From: Pseudomonadota bacterium
GTDB taxonomy: Bacteria > Pseudomonadota > Alphaproteobacteria > Rhizobiales > JAKPQE01
DNA: 64,000 nt
Assembly: GCA_029572955.1 (NCBI GenBank)
Contig: JAKPQE010000078.1
Location: 62,001-126,000 of the forward strand
Direction: 5' to 3'
In this document: in pieces, positions 33,910 through 44,404 of the stretch
Position numbering within the stretch: position 1 is the first letter of the stretch
How the letters are laid out: the number at the start of each line of letters is the position of its first letter
Made by a program: the position numbers and the translations under genes
The notes under the pieces: generated by a model
What the model was told of the DNA's origin: nothing
Seen by the model: the letters and a program-made list of their open reading frames with translations, nothing else
Database searches by the model: none

Positions 33910-35319
33910 TCAGAACACCAGCGGGCCGACCAATGCCCCGACGATCAGGGCGACGGCGATGCCGACGAGGTCGAGCGGCAGGCCGGCGCGGAGCATGTTC
34001 GAGCGCGTCACCGCCGGGTTCGCAAAGACGATGGCGTTCGGCGGTGTCGCCACCGGCAGCATGAAGCCGATCGAGGCGGCGAGCGCGACGGGAAGCGCGA
34101 AGTCGAGGGGCGCGACACCGATGCCGACCGCGGCGGCGCCGGCGACAGGCAGGAAGATCGCCGCCATCGCGGTGTTCGAGGCGAGTTCGCCGAGATAGAC
34201 GATGATCGCCGCGATGACGACGAGGATCAGCAGCGGCGGCAGTCCCTGCAGCGCCTCGGCCCGCCCGCCGATCCAGCCGGCAAGGCCGGTGCCGTCGATC
34301 GCCGCGGCGAGCGAGAGGCCGCCGCCGAAGAGAATCAGCACGTCCCAGCGGATGGTCGCGGCCGCCTCCCAGTCGAGGAGGCGACCGCCGCGCCCCTCGC
34401 CCGAGGGAACGAGGAAGAGCGCCAGCGCGCCGGCCATGGCGATGACCGCATCGCTCAAGCCGAGGGCTGGAAAGAGGCCGGCAAGGACCGGCCGCAGGAT
34501 CCAGCCGAGTGCGGTCGCCGCGGCAACGAGGGCGACCCGTCGCTCGCCGGCGCGCATCGGCTCGCTGCGGCAGAACTCGATCGTCAGCGGTTCCGGCTCG
34601 AGCCTGAACGAGAGGCGCGTCAGAACGAGCCAGGTGACGGGCAAAAGGATGATCGCCACCGGCAGACCGACGAGCATCCATTCGGCAAAGCCGATGACGA
34701 CGCCGTGCGCCTCCTCCATATAGGCGGCGAAGAGGGCGTTCGGCGGCGTCCCGATCAGCGATCCCATGCCGCCGATCGTCGCCGAATAGGCGACGCCGAG
34801 CATCAGGGCGGCGCCGAAGCCGTCGTCCTTTGCGCGGACCGCGGCGATCGAGGCGGCGATCGGGGCCGCGACCATCGCCGCCGCCGTGTTGCTGATCCAC
34901 AGGCTGAGGAAGGCGGTGACCGCCATGATCGACAGGACGATCCGCGCCGGATCGCCGTTGGTCCTCGCCAGGATGGAGAAGGCGAGCCGCCGGTGGAGGT
35001 TCCATCTCTCGATCGCCCGCGCGATCAGGAAGCCGCCGAGGAACAGGAAGACCACCGGGTCGGCGTAGGACGCCGACAGATCCGCGACCGACGCGATGCC
35101 GGCAAGCGGAAAGAGAACGACCGGGACGAGCGCGGTCACGGCGAGGGGGACCGCCTCGGTCACCCAGAGCACGGCCATCAGCACGCCGATTCCGGCGGCG
35201 GCCTGGGCGCCCGGGCCGAGACCCCATTGCGGCGGCAGGACGATGCTCGCGACCGCGACGCCGATCCCGACGAGATTGGCGGCCCTGACGATCGCCGCGA
35301 GCTTCGGTTTCGAGACCAA
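33910..35319 (-). CDS. SLC13/DASS family anion transporter
   Basis: A 469-residue inner-membrane symporter with about 11-12 helices. The two helix-hairpin signatures are SNTAAAM and SNTAMAA, and the family signature LPVATPPNAIVF is near the C-terminus. Relatives move di- and tricarboxylates or sulfate with sodium; the ion cannot be told from sequence. The start is TTG 35319 with an AGAGAAAA purine stretch upstream. The Lrp regulator gene lies next on the same strand, 88 nt upstream. Confidence 0.85.
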   Translation of the reverse strand: MVSKPKLAAIVRAANLVGIGVAVASIVLPPQWGLGPGAQAAAGIGVLMAVLWVTEAVPLAVTALVPVVLFPLAGIASVADLSASYADPVVFLFLGGFLIARAIERWNLHRRLAFSILARTNGDPARIVLSIMAVTAFLSLWISNTAAAMVAAPIAASIAAVRAKDDGFGAALMLGVAYSATIGGMGSLIGTPPNALFAAYMEEAHGVVIGFAEWMLVGLPVAIILLPVTWLVLTRLSFRLEPEPLTIEFCRSEPMRAGERRVALVAAATALGWILRPVLAGLFPALGLSDAVIAMAGALALFLVPSGEGRGGRLLDWEAAATIRWDVLILFGGGLSLAAAIDGTGLAGWIGGRAEALQGLPPLLILVVIAAIIVYLGELASNTAMAAIFLPVAGAAAVGIGVAPLDFALPVALAASIGFMLPVATPPNAIVFANPAVTRSNMLRAGLPLDLVGIAVALIVGALVGPLVF

Positions 35320-35407
35320 TTTTCTCTGCCTCGTGCACCGGGATCGAAACGGCCGGCCACCGGATCGCGCCCGGACGGGCCGGTGCCGGTTGCCTGCCGG
35401 ACGTCCC

Positions 35408-35884
35408 CTACCCCTTGCCCTCCTCGATATAGTCGAGCGGCAGGGCGGTGGTGAACTTGATCTGCTCCATGGCGAAGGAGGAGCTGACGTCGGAGAGCTC
35501 GATCTTCGAGATCAGCCGCTTGTAGAAACGGTCATAGGCCTCGATGTCGGGCACGACGACGCGCAGGAGATAGTCGATCTGGCCGCTCATCCGGTAGAAC
35601 TCGACGACCTCGGGGAATTCGTCGACGGCGGCGGCGAAGCGCTCCAGCCAGTCGCCCTCGTGGCGGTTGGTGGTCACCGAGACGAAGACGGTCACCTTGG
35701 CGTTGACCTTCTTCTGGTCGAGGAGGGCGACGCGCTTCTCGATGACGCCCTCCTCCTCGAGCTTCTGGATGCGGCGCCAGCAGGGCGTCGTCGAGAGCCC
35801 GACCTTCCTGGCGATCTCGGCGACCGGCAGCGTCGCGTCGTGCTGCAGGATGTCGAGGATGCGGCGATCGATGCGGTCGATCAT
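35408..35884 (-). CDS. Lrp/AsnC family transcriptional regulator
   Basis: A 158-residue regulator. The N-terminal helix-turn-helix reads IDRRILDILQHDATLPVAEIARKVGLSTTPCWRRI split over residues 4-38; the C-terminal RAM domain that binds amino acids covers about 68-145. The sequence is the common Lrp type with SGQIDYLLRVVVPD. GGAG precedes ATG 35884. It could control the SLC13 transporter downstream or itself; its effector is unknown. Confidence 0.92.
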   Translation of the reverse strand: MIDRIDRRILDILQHDATLPVAEIARKVGLSTTPCWRRIQKLEEEGVIEKRVALLDQKKVNAKVTVFVSVTTNRHEGDWLERFAAAVDEFPEVVEFYRMSGQIDYLLRVVVPDIEAYDRFYKRLISKIELSDVSSSFAMEQIKFTTALPLDYIEEGKG

Positions 35885-35980
35885 GGGCGTCTCCGCGGCG
35901 CGAGAGATTTGCGCATTAGGCGCAATTTTATTGCGTCGGCGGCGAACCCGCCACCGGCTGACGGAAATTTTTTCTCTCGA

Positions 35981-36607
35981 TCACGACGGGATCAGGCGGC
36001 GGACCTCGGCGCGCAGCACCGGCAGCACGTCGGCCTCGAACCACGGGTTCTTCTTCAGCCAGCCGGTGTTGCGCCAGGAAGGATGGGGCAGCGGCAGGCG
36101 GCGCGGCCGGGCTTCGGCCTCGAAGATCGCCCGCCAGCCGGCCACCGTCTCGGTCAGCGAGCGGCCGCGGGCCGGGCCGAGGTGATAGTCCTGCGCGTAC
36201 CGGCCGATGACGAGCACGAGTTCGAGCTGCGGCATCGCGGCAAAGACGCGGTCGTGCCAGGTCTCCCGGCATTCGCGGCGCGGCGGCAGGTCGCCGCCCT
36301 TGGCATCGAGGCCGGGAAAGCAAAAGCCCATCGGCACGATGGCGAGCCGCGCGCGGTCGTAGAACTCGGCGCGGCCGATGCCCATCCAGTCGCGCAGCCG
36401 GTCGCCGGACGCATCGTCGAAGGGGATGCCGCTGGCATGGACGCGGGTGCCCGGCGCCTGACCGCAGACGCAGAGCCGCGCCGTTGCCGAGAGATGGGCG
36501 ACGGGGCGCGGCTCGTGCGGCAGCGGCGCCGCCCGTGGCGCCTCGCGGCAGATGCGACAGGCGGCGATTTCCGCGGCGAGGCAGTCGAGGTCGCCGCCCG
36601 CCGTCAT
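35981..36607 (-). CDS. uracil-DNA-glycosylase-superfamily protein
   Basis: A 208-residue member of the UDG superfamily. Motif 1 is GQAPGTRVHASGIPFDDASG, with a tail typical of the family 4/5-like branch; motif 2 is HPSWRNTGW. CRIC at residues 17-20 could join an Fe-S site but the full four-cysteine set is not obvious. Such proteins remove uracil, or are inactive relatives. ATG 36607 overlaps the stop of the upstream Gly/Met-rich gene (ATGA). Confidence 0.8.
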   Translation of the reverse strand: MTAGGDLDCLAAEIAACRICREAPRAAPLPHEPRPVAHLSATARLCVCGQAPGTRVHASGIPFDDASGDRLRDWMGIGRAEFYDRARLAIVPMGFCFPGLDAKGGDLPPRRECRETWHDRVFAAMPQLELVLVIGRYAQDYHLGPARGRSLTETVAGWRAIFEAEARPRRLPLPHPSWRNTGWLKKNPWFEADVLPVLRAEVRRLIPS

Positions 36608-37155
36608 CGCGGCTCGAAGACCGGGTGGAAGGCCCCGGCCGAGACGATGACGCGGATCGCCTCGCGGGTATCGTCGAGACCGGCAAAGACCGCCGTGTCG
36701 TCGGCGATGCGCCAGACCGCCTCGCGCTTCTCGGCCGGCGCCTCGCCGACATAGCCGACGACCCGATAGCAGGTCGGCCGGGGCGCTGCCGGCGCCTGCC
36801 ACATCGCGGTCGAGGCGCCAAAGCCCATGCCCGACATACCGGGCGTGCCGCCCATGCCGGACATGCCCCACATGCCCCACATGCCGGACATTCCGCTCAT
36901 GCCGGGCGGCATGGGGATCGGCGGCATGCCGGACATGCCGCCCATGCCGAAGCCGGCGGCGACATTGTCGAACTTCGCCATGACGGCGCCGTCGGGTTCG
37001 CGCAGGATCACGATGCTGGCGGCACCGGTACCCTTGAAGGAGACATCGAAATGCAGCGAGGCGCCGGCGGGGCCACAAGCGGCCGGTCCGGCGAGCGCCG
37101 CCGCCGATGCGAGGCCGAAGGCCGATGCAGCCATCCCGAAGAATATCGCGCGCAT
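36604..37155 (-). CDS. exported protein with Gly/Met/Pro-rich repeat
   Basis: A 183-residue exported protein. The signal peptide is about residues 1-22 (AAALA). Two conserved-looking parts flank a low-complexity stretch (residues ~71-115) of GM, GMSGM, PPIPMPP and GMWGM units containing over a dozen methionines. The ends contain two single cysteines (ACGPAG and TCYRVVGY) that could pair. Met-rich arms of this type occur in periplasmic copper or silver handling proteins; that role is a guess. GGGAGAG precedes ATG 37155. The UDG-like gene overlaps its stop. Confidence 0.72.
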   Translation of the reverse strand: MRAIFFGMAASAFGLASAAALAGPAACGPAGASLHFDVSFKGTGAASIVILREPDGAVMAKFDNVAAGFGMGGMSGMPPIPMPPGMSGMSGMWGMWGMSGMGGTPGMSGMGFGASTAMWQAPAAPRPTCYRVVGYVGEAPAEKREAVWRIADDTAVFAGLDDTREAIRVIVSAGAFHPVFEPR

Positions 37156-37243
37156 GATCACTCTCCCGTTCGCGGCCCCCACACCAATAAGATATACCGC
37201 AACGGCCCTTCACCGCAGGCGCGTTCGGTCACATGACGGCCGG

Positions 37244-37855
37244 TCAGGCCGCGGCGCTCGGCCGGGCCGAGACCTCGGCATACCAGCGCTTGAGATTGGC
37301 GAGGTCCTCGGGCAGGGCGATCCTGGCGGCGCGCATGAAATCGACGGCGACGAGCAGGGTGATGTCGGCGACGGTGAAGCGGTCGCCGGCAACGAAGGCC
37401 CGCCTGCCGAGTTCGCCGTCGAGCCAGGCGAGCTGTTCGAGGGCGCGGCCGCGATTGACCTCGGCCCAGTCGGCGACCTGCGGCACCTCGAAGCCGGCCA
37501 TGCCGGGATGGCCGTGGCGGAAGACGAAGGAGACCTGGGAAAAGACGCCGAGTTCGACGAAGCGGTTCCACATCTCGACCTTGGCGCGCTCGACCGGGTC
37601 GGCGCCGAAGAGGTCCGGCTCGGGGTGGATTTCCTCGATGTAGCGGCAGATCGCCATCGTCTCGGCGATCGCCGTGCCGTCGTCGAGGACGAGGACCGGC
37701 ACCTGACGCTGCGGGTTGATCTCCCGGAAGCGCTCGCCGCGATGCTCCTTGCCGGCAAGGTCGACCATCTCGCTCGGCACGACGACGCCCTTCTCGGCAA
37801 GGAAGATGCGCACGCGGCGCGGGTTTGGCGCTTTCACCGCATCGAGCAGCTTCAT
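37244..37855 (-). CDS. glutathione S-transferase family protein
   Basis: A 203-residue GST. The thioredoxin-like N-terminal domain spans residues 1-80 (PNPRRVRIFLAEKG, then the cis-proline NPQRQVPVLVLDDG and glutathione-binding AIAETMAICRYIEE), followed by a helical C-terminal domain with FTVADITLLVAVDF. The absence of an obvious Cys or Ser in the first helix leaves the catalytic class unclear. ATG 37855 has GGGAGGAC upstream. Confidence 0.9.
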   Translation of the reverse strand: MKLLDAVKAPNPRRVRIFLAEKGVVVPSEMVDLAGKEHRGERFREINPQRQVPVLVLDDGTAIAETMAICRYIEEIHPEPDLFGADPVERAKVEMWNRFVELGVFSQVSFVFRHGHPGMAGFEVPQVADWAEVNRGRALEQLAWLDGELGRRAFVAGDRFTVADITLLVAVDFMRAARIALPEDLANLKRWYAEVSARPSAAA

Positions 37856-37920
37856 GTCGGTCCGTCCTCCCGATCGTTCTTGGCCGCGCCACTCGACCAT
37901 GGCGGCCGCATCGGCGCAAC

Positions 37921-38478
37921 TCACAAGTCCGGCACCATCTCGCCATGGATCGCGCGCCAGTCGCGCGGGCGCTCGAAGGTTCCCTGCCAGACGCCGGCGC
38001 GGTCGCGCTCGGCCTCGGCTTCCTCGAGGTCGTAGTCGCCATAGGCGAGCGCCCAGCCGGCGCGCACCTGGGCGGCATTGAGATCGACCTCGCCGACCCG
38101 GCAGCGACCGAGCACCCGGTCGAAACGGTCGCGCCCCTCGCCGAGGCAGACGACCGTGGCGCCGGCGACGAGGCGCTTCAGGTGATCCTTCGATTGCCGG
38201 CCGCAGGGCCATTCGGTCCCGTTGCGAAAACAGACCTGATCGAGCTCGGGCGCGTCGATGCCGACGAGGCGGATGCGCTCGCCGCCGATGCGCAGGCTGT
38301 CGCCATCGGCGGCGACGGCATTGCCGGCAACCTCGGGGCCGGCCTTTTCCTTCAGGAGGACGCCGACGAGAAGCAATCCGGCAACGACCGCCAGCGCACC
38401 CCACAAGTCGAGGCGGCGCCTCAGGAAATCGCCCCCGCGCCGGCTTGCCGTGCTGCGTCTTAACCGCTGGTTAACCAT
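37921..38478 (-). CDS. membrane-anchored SNase-like (thermonuclease-fold) protein
   Basis: A 185-residue protein with an N-terminal basic segment, one membrane helix (residues ~26-43) and a staphylococcal-nuclease-like domain. The catalytic pattern is recognisable: GDSLRIGGERIRLVGIDAPE and later RDRFDRVLGRC. The usual fold is near complete with two extra cysteines (VCFRNGTEWPCG) that may form a disulfide, which fits a periplasmic location. The gene starts inside a CtrA-type site. Confidence 0.82.
   Translation of the reverse strand: MVNQRLRRSTASRRGGDFLRRRLDLWGALAVVAGLLLVGVLLKEKAGPEVAGNAVAADGDSLRIGGERIRLVGIDAPELDQVCFRNGTEWPCGRQSKDHLKRLVAGATVVCLGEGRDRFDRVLGRCRVGEVDLNAAQVRAGWALAYGDYDLEEAEAERDRAGVWQGTFERPRDWRAIHGEMVPDL
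38460..38475. promoter_or_regulatory. CtrA-box consensus TTAA-N7-TTAAC
   Basis: TTAACCGCTGGTTAAC fits TTAA-N7-TTAAC exactly and is also nearly palindromic. It covers codons 2-6 of the SNase-like gene and lies 115 nt upstream of the histidine-kinase start. CtrA is the essential cell-cycle response regulator of alphaproteobacteria; its use here is inferred from sequence only. Confidence 0.6.
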
Positions 38479-38590
38479 GTTTTTGAGGCAACTCTTAAGC
38501 CTTGTCGGAGAAAAATCTGGCGGTCACGCGTCCATGACGGCGCGGGGCTCGGTTTGGACGCATTGGGGGTCCCGTGGGAGTTCGATCGCG

Positions 38591-40153
<1,563 letters not shown>

Positions 40154-40177
40154 GCGCCGGTCTCGCGCAGACCCTTC

Positions 40178-41134
40178 TCAGTTCTCGTCCCGGCCCTCGG
40201 TGAGGCTTTCGACGGCGCTCGCCGCGGCGCGCACCAGCGTCGCGGCCATGGCGCCGGCCGCGCCCTCGCCAAGCCCCATGTCGAGCAGCGGACGCAGGCC
40301 GAGCGCGGCGGCAACGGCGGCAGCGCCGGCCGGCACTTCGGCGAGCAGGCAATGGTCGATGGCGCTCGCGTCGAGGCCCTTCAGCAGGACCGCCGCGGCG
40401 AGCGCCGGGATACCGTCGAGGATGACGGGAACGCGCTCGTAACGGGCCGCGACGATCGCCCCGGCAAGGGCCGCGATCTCGCGCGAGCCGGTCCGGCGCA
40501 GCGTGTCGAGGGCATCGCCGCTCTTTGCGGCGACGCGGGCGCGCGCCGCCGCGGCGGCGACCCGGCCGGCCTCGTCGAGCCAGCCCTCGCCGTCGGCGCC
40601 GAGCGCTGCGACGAGCGCGGCGGCGGCGACATCGCCACCGGCGCCGGTCGAGGACAGCACCAGCAGATCGTTGCCGCCGGCGACCGCCTCCATGCCGAAG
40701 GCGAAGGTCGCCGCGCAGCCGTTTTCGTCGAAGGCATTGGCCGCGACGATATCGGGCGTCGGCACCTCGACGGCGAGCTCGAACACCTTGAGGCCGAGAT
40801 CCTGCGTCGCGCAGACGTGATTGACGAGGGCGGAGCCGTCGGTGAGCGCGGTGACGCGGGCGCGGGTGGCGGCCACCGGGTCGCCCTCGCCGGTCCTTGT
40901 GGCGACCGTGCCGCTCGCCGCGAAGACCGCGACCAGCGGACGGTCGACGCGCGGCTGCGGATCGCCGATCCAGGTGGCGAGCCAGGCGACGATGTCGCGG
41001 GCGCGGCCGAGGCGTTCGGCCGAACCGGCCTCGTCACCCAAGCGCGCCACGGCCCTGGCAGCAGCGCCGGTATCGGGTCCGGGCAGTCGCGCCACCAGAT
41101 TGCGGATATCGTCGAACGGGCGATCGGCGGCCAT
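40178..41134 (-). CDS. cobT: CobT-like phosphoribosyltransferase, divergent
   Basis: A homologue of nicotinate-nucleotide:dimethylbenzimidazole phosphoribosyltransferase, which makes alpha-ribazole phosphate for the cobalamin lower ligand. At 318 residues it is shorter than the usual ~340. The C-terminal LGEGAAGAM keeps the conserved acidic motif (LGEG). The central glycine-rich motif normally GEMGIGNTT reads LSSTGAGGDVAA (residues ~160-171), so a key glutamate is missing. The gene is divergent from a DUF1289 gene. Function may differ from classical CobT. Confidence 0.75.
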   Translation of the reverse strand: MAADRPFDDIRNLVARLPGPDTGAAARAVARLGDEAGSAERLGRARDIVAWLATWIGDPQPRVDRPLVAVFAASGTVATRTGEGDPVAATRARVTALTDGSALVNHVCATQDLGLKVFELAVEVPTPDIVAANAFDENGCAATFAFGMEAVAGGNDLLVLSSTGAGGDVAAAALVAALGADGEGWLDEAGRVAAAAARARVAAKSGDALDTLRRTGSREIAALAGAIVAARYERVPVILDGIPALAAAVLLKGLDASAIDHCLLAEVPAGAAAVAAALGLRPLLDMGLGEGAAGAMAATLVRAAASAVESLTEGRDEN

Positions 41135-41291
41135 CGGCTGTCTCTTTCCTCGGCGGTCGGCAGAAGGGATCGCCGAGAGGGGAGAGATGGCGATCCTTGC
41201 GGATTGGCTCTGGCAGCGCGGGGGCATCGACCCCATTTCCGCTGCGATGCGGAATGCTCTATCGTTCCACGCCGGCGAAGAAAAGGGTCCG

Positions 41292-41504
41292 ATGGTCTTG
41301 AGCGCGATTTCCAGCCCCTGCACCAAGGTCTGCAAGATGGACGAGCGCACCGGGCTCTGCCTCGGCTGCGGCCGCACGCTCGCCGAGATCGGCGCCTGGG
41401 GCACGATGAGCGAGGACGAGCGCCGGCGCGTCATGGCCGGCCTGTCGCAGCGGCGCGTCGAAGCGGTCCGCCGTCTCGCCATGGCCCAGCAACAGCAGCA
41501 GTAG
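41292..41504 (+). CDS. DUF1289 small cysteine-rich protein
   Basis: A 70-residue cytosolic protein with the DUF1289 pattern SPCTKVC, DERTGLCLGCGRTLAEIGAW: four or five cysteines suited to zinc or Fe-S binding. Family function is unknown. AAAGGG precedes ATG 41292. The frame is open upstream but only this segment is family-like. The aspartic-protease gene starts 4 nt after its stop, so the two form an operon. Confidence 0.85.
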   Translation: MVLSAISSPCTKVCKMDERTGLCLGCGRTLAEIGAWGTMSEDERRRVMAGLSQRRVEAVRRLAMAQQQQQ

Positions 41505-41508
41505 CGGC

Positions 41509-42207
41509 ATGCGAAAGAGCGCCTACATCGCCCTGGCGATCGTCGCCATCGCCCTCGTCGCCCTCCTCGCCTTCGGCGATCGCGGCTCGATGCTCGGCCT
41601 GCCGAGCGACGATTTCGCCCGTGTCACCATGCTCTCGGCGCTCGTCGTCTTCGTCGGCGGCGGCATGTTCGGGCGCGGCCGGCTCGGCGAGAACCTCGGC
41701 GCGGCGGCGATCTGGCTCGTCATCGCCCTCGTCCTCGTCGCGCTCTATGCCTACCGGCCGGAGCTGGAATCCTTCGGCCTCCGGATGCTCGGCGCGCTTT
41801 CGCCCGGCACGCCGATCGCCCGCCAGACCGGTGACGGCGCGACGGTCACGGTGATGCGCTCCGACGACGGCCATTTCAACGTCACGGCGACTGTCGAAGG
41901 GGTCGGCGTCGACTTCCTCGTCGATACCGGGGCGAGCCTGATGACGCTGACGGCGCGCGACGCGGCACGGGTCGGCATCGACCCGGCCCGGCTCGTCTTC
42001 TCGACGCCGATCGAGACGGCGAACGGGCGCACCTTCGCCGCGCCGATCCGGATCGCCGAAGTCGCGATCGGGCCGATCGTCGAGCATCAGGTGCATGCGC
42101 TCGTTGCCGAGGACGGCGCGCTCGATCGCAGCCTCCTCGGCATGAACGTGCTCGACGCCCTCGCCTCCTTCGAGTTTTCCGGCGACCGGCTGACGCTCAG
42201 GCGCTGA
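41509..42207 (+). CDS. membrane-anchored retropepsin-like aspartic protease (TIGR02281)
   Basis: A 232-residue protein. Membrane helices lie at about residues 5-22, 38-54 and 64-81; the aspartic-protease domain has FLVDTGASLMTLT (Asp139) and LLGMNVLDALASFEF, the two hallmark segments of clan AA retropepsin-like enzymes. It would act as a dimer in the periplasm or at the membrane; substrates are unknown. Co-transcribed with the DUF1289 gene. Confidence 0.88.
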   Translation: MRKSAYIALAIVAIALVALLAFGDRGSMLGLPSDDFARVTMLSALVVFVGGGMFGRGRLGENLGAAAIWLVIALVLVALYAYRPELESFGLRMLGALSPGTPIARQTGDGATVTVMRSDDGHFNVTATVEGVGVDFLVDTGASLMTLTARDAARVGIDPARLVFSTPIETANGRTFAAPIRIAEVAIGPIVEHQVHALVAEDGALDRSLLGMNVLDALASFEFSGDRLTLRR

Positions 42208-42210
42208 GCA

Positions 42211-43032
42211 TCACAGCAGGCTGAGGAAGAAGCGGCCGGCGACGACGATGAGGAAGATGCCGAAGCCGACCTCGAGCTTCCGCTTGGACACGGCGTGGGC
42301 GATCTTGACGCCGATCGGCGCCGTCCAGATCGTCACCGGAATGACCAGCAGCACGCCGAGCAGGTTGATGTAGCCGAGCGAGAACGGCGGCAGGCCGGCC
42401 GCGCCCCAGCCGGCCCAGATGAAGCCGATGGCGCCGGGGATGCTGATCAACGTGCCGACACCCGAAGAGGTAGCCACAGCCTGGTGGATCGGCCGGCCGA
42501 AGAAGGTCATGAAGGTGTTGTTGAAAACGCCGCCGCCGATGCCCATCAGCGTCGAGAAGAGACCGATGGCGACGCCGATGATGCTGCGCGCCGGCTGGCC
42601 GGGCAGATCGTCGCCGAGGCTCAGCTTGTCGACGCCGGAGAGCATGCGCACCGCGATGAGGATGGCGAAGAAGGCGAAGATCGCCTTCATCACGGCAGCC
42701 GAGACGAAGGCCGCGACGAGCGAGCCGAGGACGACGCCGAGCGGCACCGCGATCACCCAGCTCTTCAAGAGTTCCATGTCGACCGCGCCGCGCGCCTTGT
42801 GGGCCATGAAGGAGCGGATCGAGGTCGGGATGATGATGCCGAGCGAGGTGCCGACGGAGATGTGCATGCGCACCGCCTCGTCGACGCCGAGGATCACCAG
42901 CAGCTGGTAGAGCACGGGCACCAGCACGGCGCCGCCACCGATGCCGAAGATGCCGGCGAGAATGCCGGCGACACCGCCGGCGGCGACGAGGCCGACGGCG
43001 AGCAGGATGAGTTCGTTGACGGGCACGGACAT
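42211..43032 (-). CDS. TauE/SafE family sulfite/sulfonate exporter-like permease
   Basis: A 273-residue inner-membrane permease with about eight helices. Repeated motifs AGIFGIGGGAVLVPVL and STLMGIGGGVFNNTF are typical of the family, which exports sulfite, sulfoacetate or related anions. No sulfonate-metabolism gene is adjacent. Its stop is 3 nt from that of the aspartic protease (convergent). Confidence 0.88.
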   Translation of the reverse strand: MSVPVNELILLAVGLVAAGGVAGILAGIFGIGGGAVLVPVLYQLLVILGVDEAVRMHISVGTSLGIIIPTSIRSFMAHKARGAVDMELLKSWVIAVPLGVVLGSLVAAFVSAAVMKAIFAFFAILIAVRMLSGVDKLSLGDDLPGQPARSIIGVAIGLFSTLMGIGGGVFNNTFMTFFGRPIHQAVATSSGVGTLISIPGAIGFIWAGWGAAGLPPFSLGYINLLGVLLVIPVTIWTAPIGVKIAHAVSKRKLEVGFGIFLIVVAGRFFLSLL

Positions 43033-43133
43033 GGGCGAGCGACCTCGGAAGGGTCCCGGCGGAAGGGCGGGGGTTGCGACGAAACGTCGTGCCTAATTAG
43101 CGCGTTCGTCCCGGCAGCGCCATGGGGCGCCCG

Positions 43134-44144
43134 TCATGGCTGCCCGGCGCCGGCGGCAAGACGTTCGCGCCCTTGCCGAATTTCGGCGAGCGCATCCTCG
43201 AAGACCTCGGTGCCGGCGCCCGGCCGGCAGCTCTCCACCGTGAGGATGCGGCGCCAGGCGCGCGCGCCCGGAACGCCCTGGAAAAGACCGAGCATGTGGC
43301 GGGCGATGGCATTCACCCGGACGCCCGCGGCGAGCATCCGTTCGGCATAGTCGATCATGCGGGCGACCGCCGCCTCGGCGTCGGCGACGGGCGGCGCCTT
43401 TCCGGCGACGAGCGGGTCGACGCCGAGCAGCAGCGCCGGGTCGTGATAGGCGGCGCGTCCGAGCATCACGCCATCGACACGGGCGAGATGGGCCTCGGCC
43501 TCGGCGAGGCTGGCGATGCCGCCATTGATGATGACCGGCACGTCGCCGAAGAGTTGCTTCAGGCGGTAGACGCGGTCGTAATCGAGCGGCGGGATGTCCC
43601 GGTTCTCCTTCGGCGAGAGGCCCTGCAGCCAGGCCTTGCGGGCATGGACGACGAGGCCGTCGACACCGGCCGAAACGACCTTTTCGACGAACCGGTCGAG
43701 GTCCTTCTCGACGTCCTGGTCGTCGATGCCGATGCGGCACTTGACCGTCACGGGCACGTCGACCGCCGCCTTCATCGCCGCCACGCATTCGGCGACGAGG
43801 TCGGGTTCGGCCATCAGGGCGGCGCCGAAGCGGCCGGACTGGACGCGATCGGACGGACAGCCGCAATTGAGGTCGATTTCGTCATAGCCCCAGTCGGCGC
43901 CGATGCGCGCCGCCATTGCGAGCTTTGCCGCGTCGGCACCACCGAGCTGGAGGGCGACCGGGTGCTCGGCCGGATCGAAGCCGAGAAGCCGCTCGCGGTC
44001 GCCGTGAATGACCGCGTCGGCAGTCACCATCTCGGTATAGAGCAGCGCATGGGCCGTCAGCTGCCGGTGGAAATAGCGGCAGTGCCGGTCGGTCCACTCC
44101 ATCATTGGAGCAACGCTGAACTTGTGCAGCCGGTAGGTCGTCAT
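43134..44144 (-). CDS. dusA: tRNA-dihydrouridine(20/20a) synthase DusA
   Basis: A flavin enzyme that reduces uridines 20/20a of the tRNA D-loop. 336 residues. FMN-barrel start FSVAPMMEWTDRHCRYF, catalytic cysteine in LNCGCPSDRVQSG, and the VHARKAWLQGLSPKENR segment typical of DusA rather than DusB/C. ATG 44144 is chosen; the frame extends 40 codons upstream without similarity. Confidence 0.93.
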   Translation of the reverse strand: MTTYRLHKFSVAPMMEWTDRHCRYFHRQLTAHALLYTEMVTADAVIHGDRERLLGFDPAEHPVALQLGGADAAKLAMAARIGADWGYDEIDLNCGCPSDRVQSGRFGAALMAEPDLVAECVAAMKAAVDVPVTVKCRIGIDDQDVEKDLDRFVEKVVSAGVDGLVVHARKAWLQGLSPKENRDIPPLDYDRVYRLKQLFGDVPVIINGGIASLAEAEAHLARVDGVMLGRAAYHDPALLLGVDPLVAGKAPPVADAEAAVARMIDYAERMLAAGVRVNAIARHMLGLFQGVPGARAWRRILTVESCRPGAGTEVFEDALAEIRQGRERLAAGAGQP

Positions 44145-44404
44145 CGCCTGGCGGGTCGGGTTTGCGGATCGAAGGGCGGTTCTATCAGCTTTCGGCCGAT
44201 TTGCGGAACCGGCCGCCCGGCGAGGCCCGGGCGAGGTGCAGCGCAATGCCGCGCCCGCCGTCACATTGCCGTATTCGGACTGCTATAGGGCGGCGGTGCC
44301 GCAAAGGCGGCGCCATTGTCCAGAATTTCCTCGACTTATCGCGCCGGCTGGCCCAAAAGCTGGCGAAACTGAACGTCGAGACACCTTGGGGGTCGTTCAC
44401 CACC

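Noticed and set aside
33757-35454. A 565-codon plus-strand frame rich in Arg, Asp and Gln
   Set aside because: Antisense to the SLC13 transporter, which has proper membrane segments and signatures.
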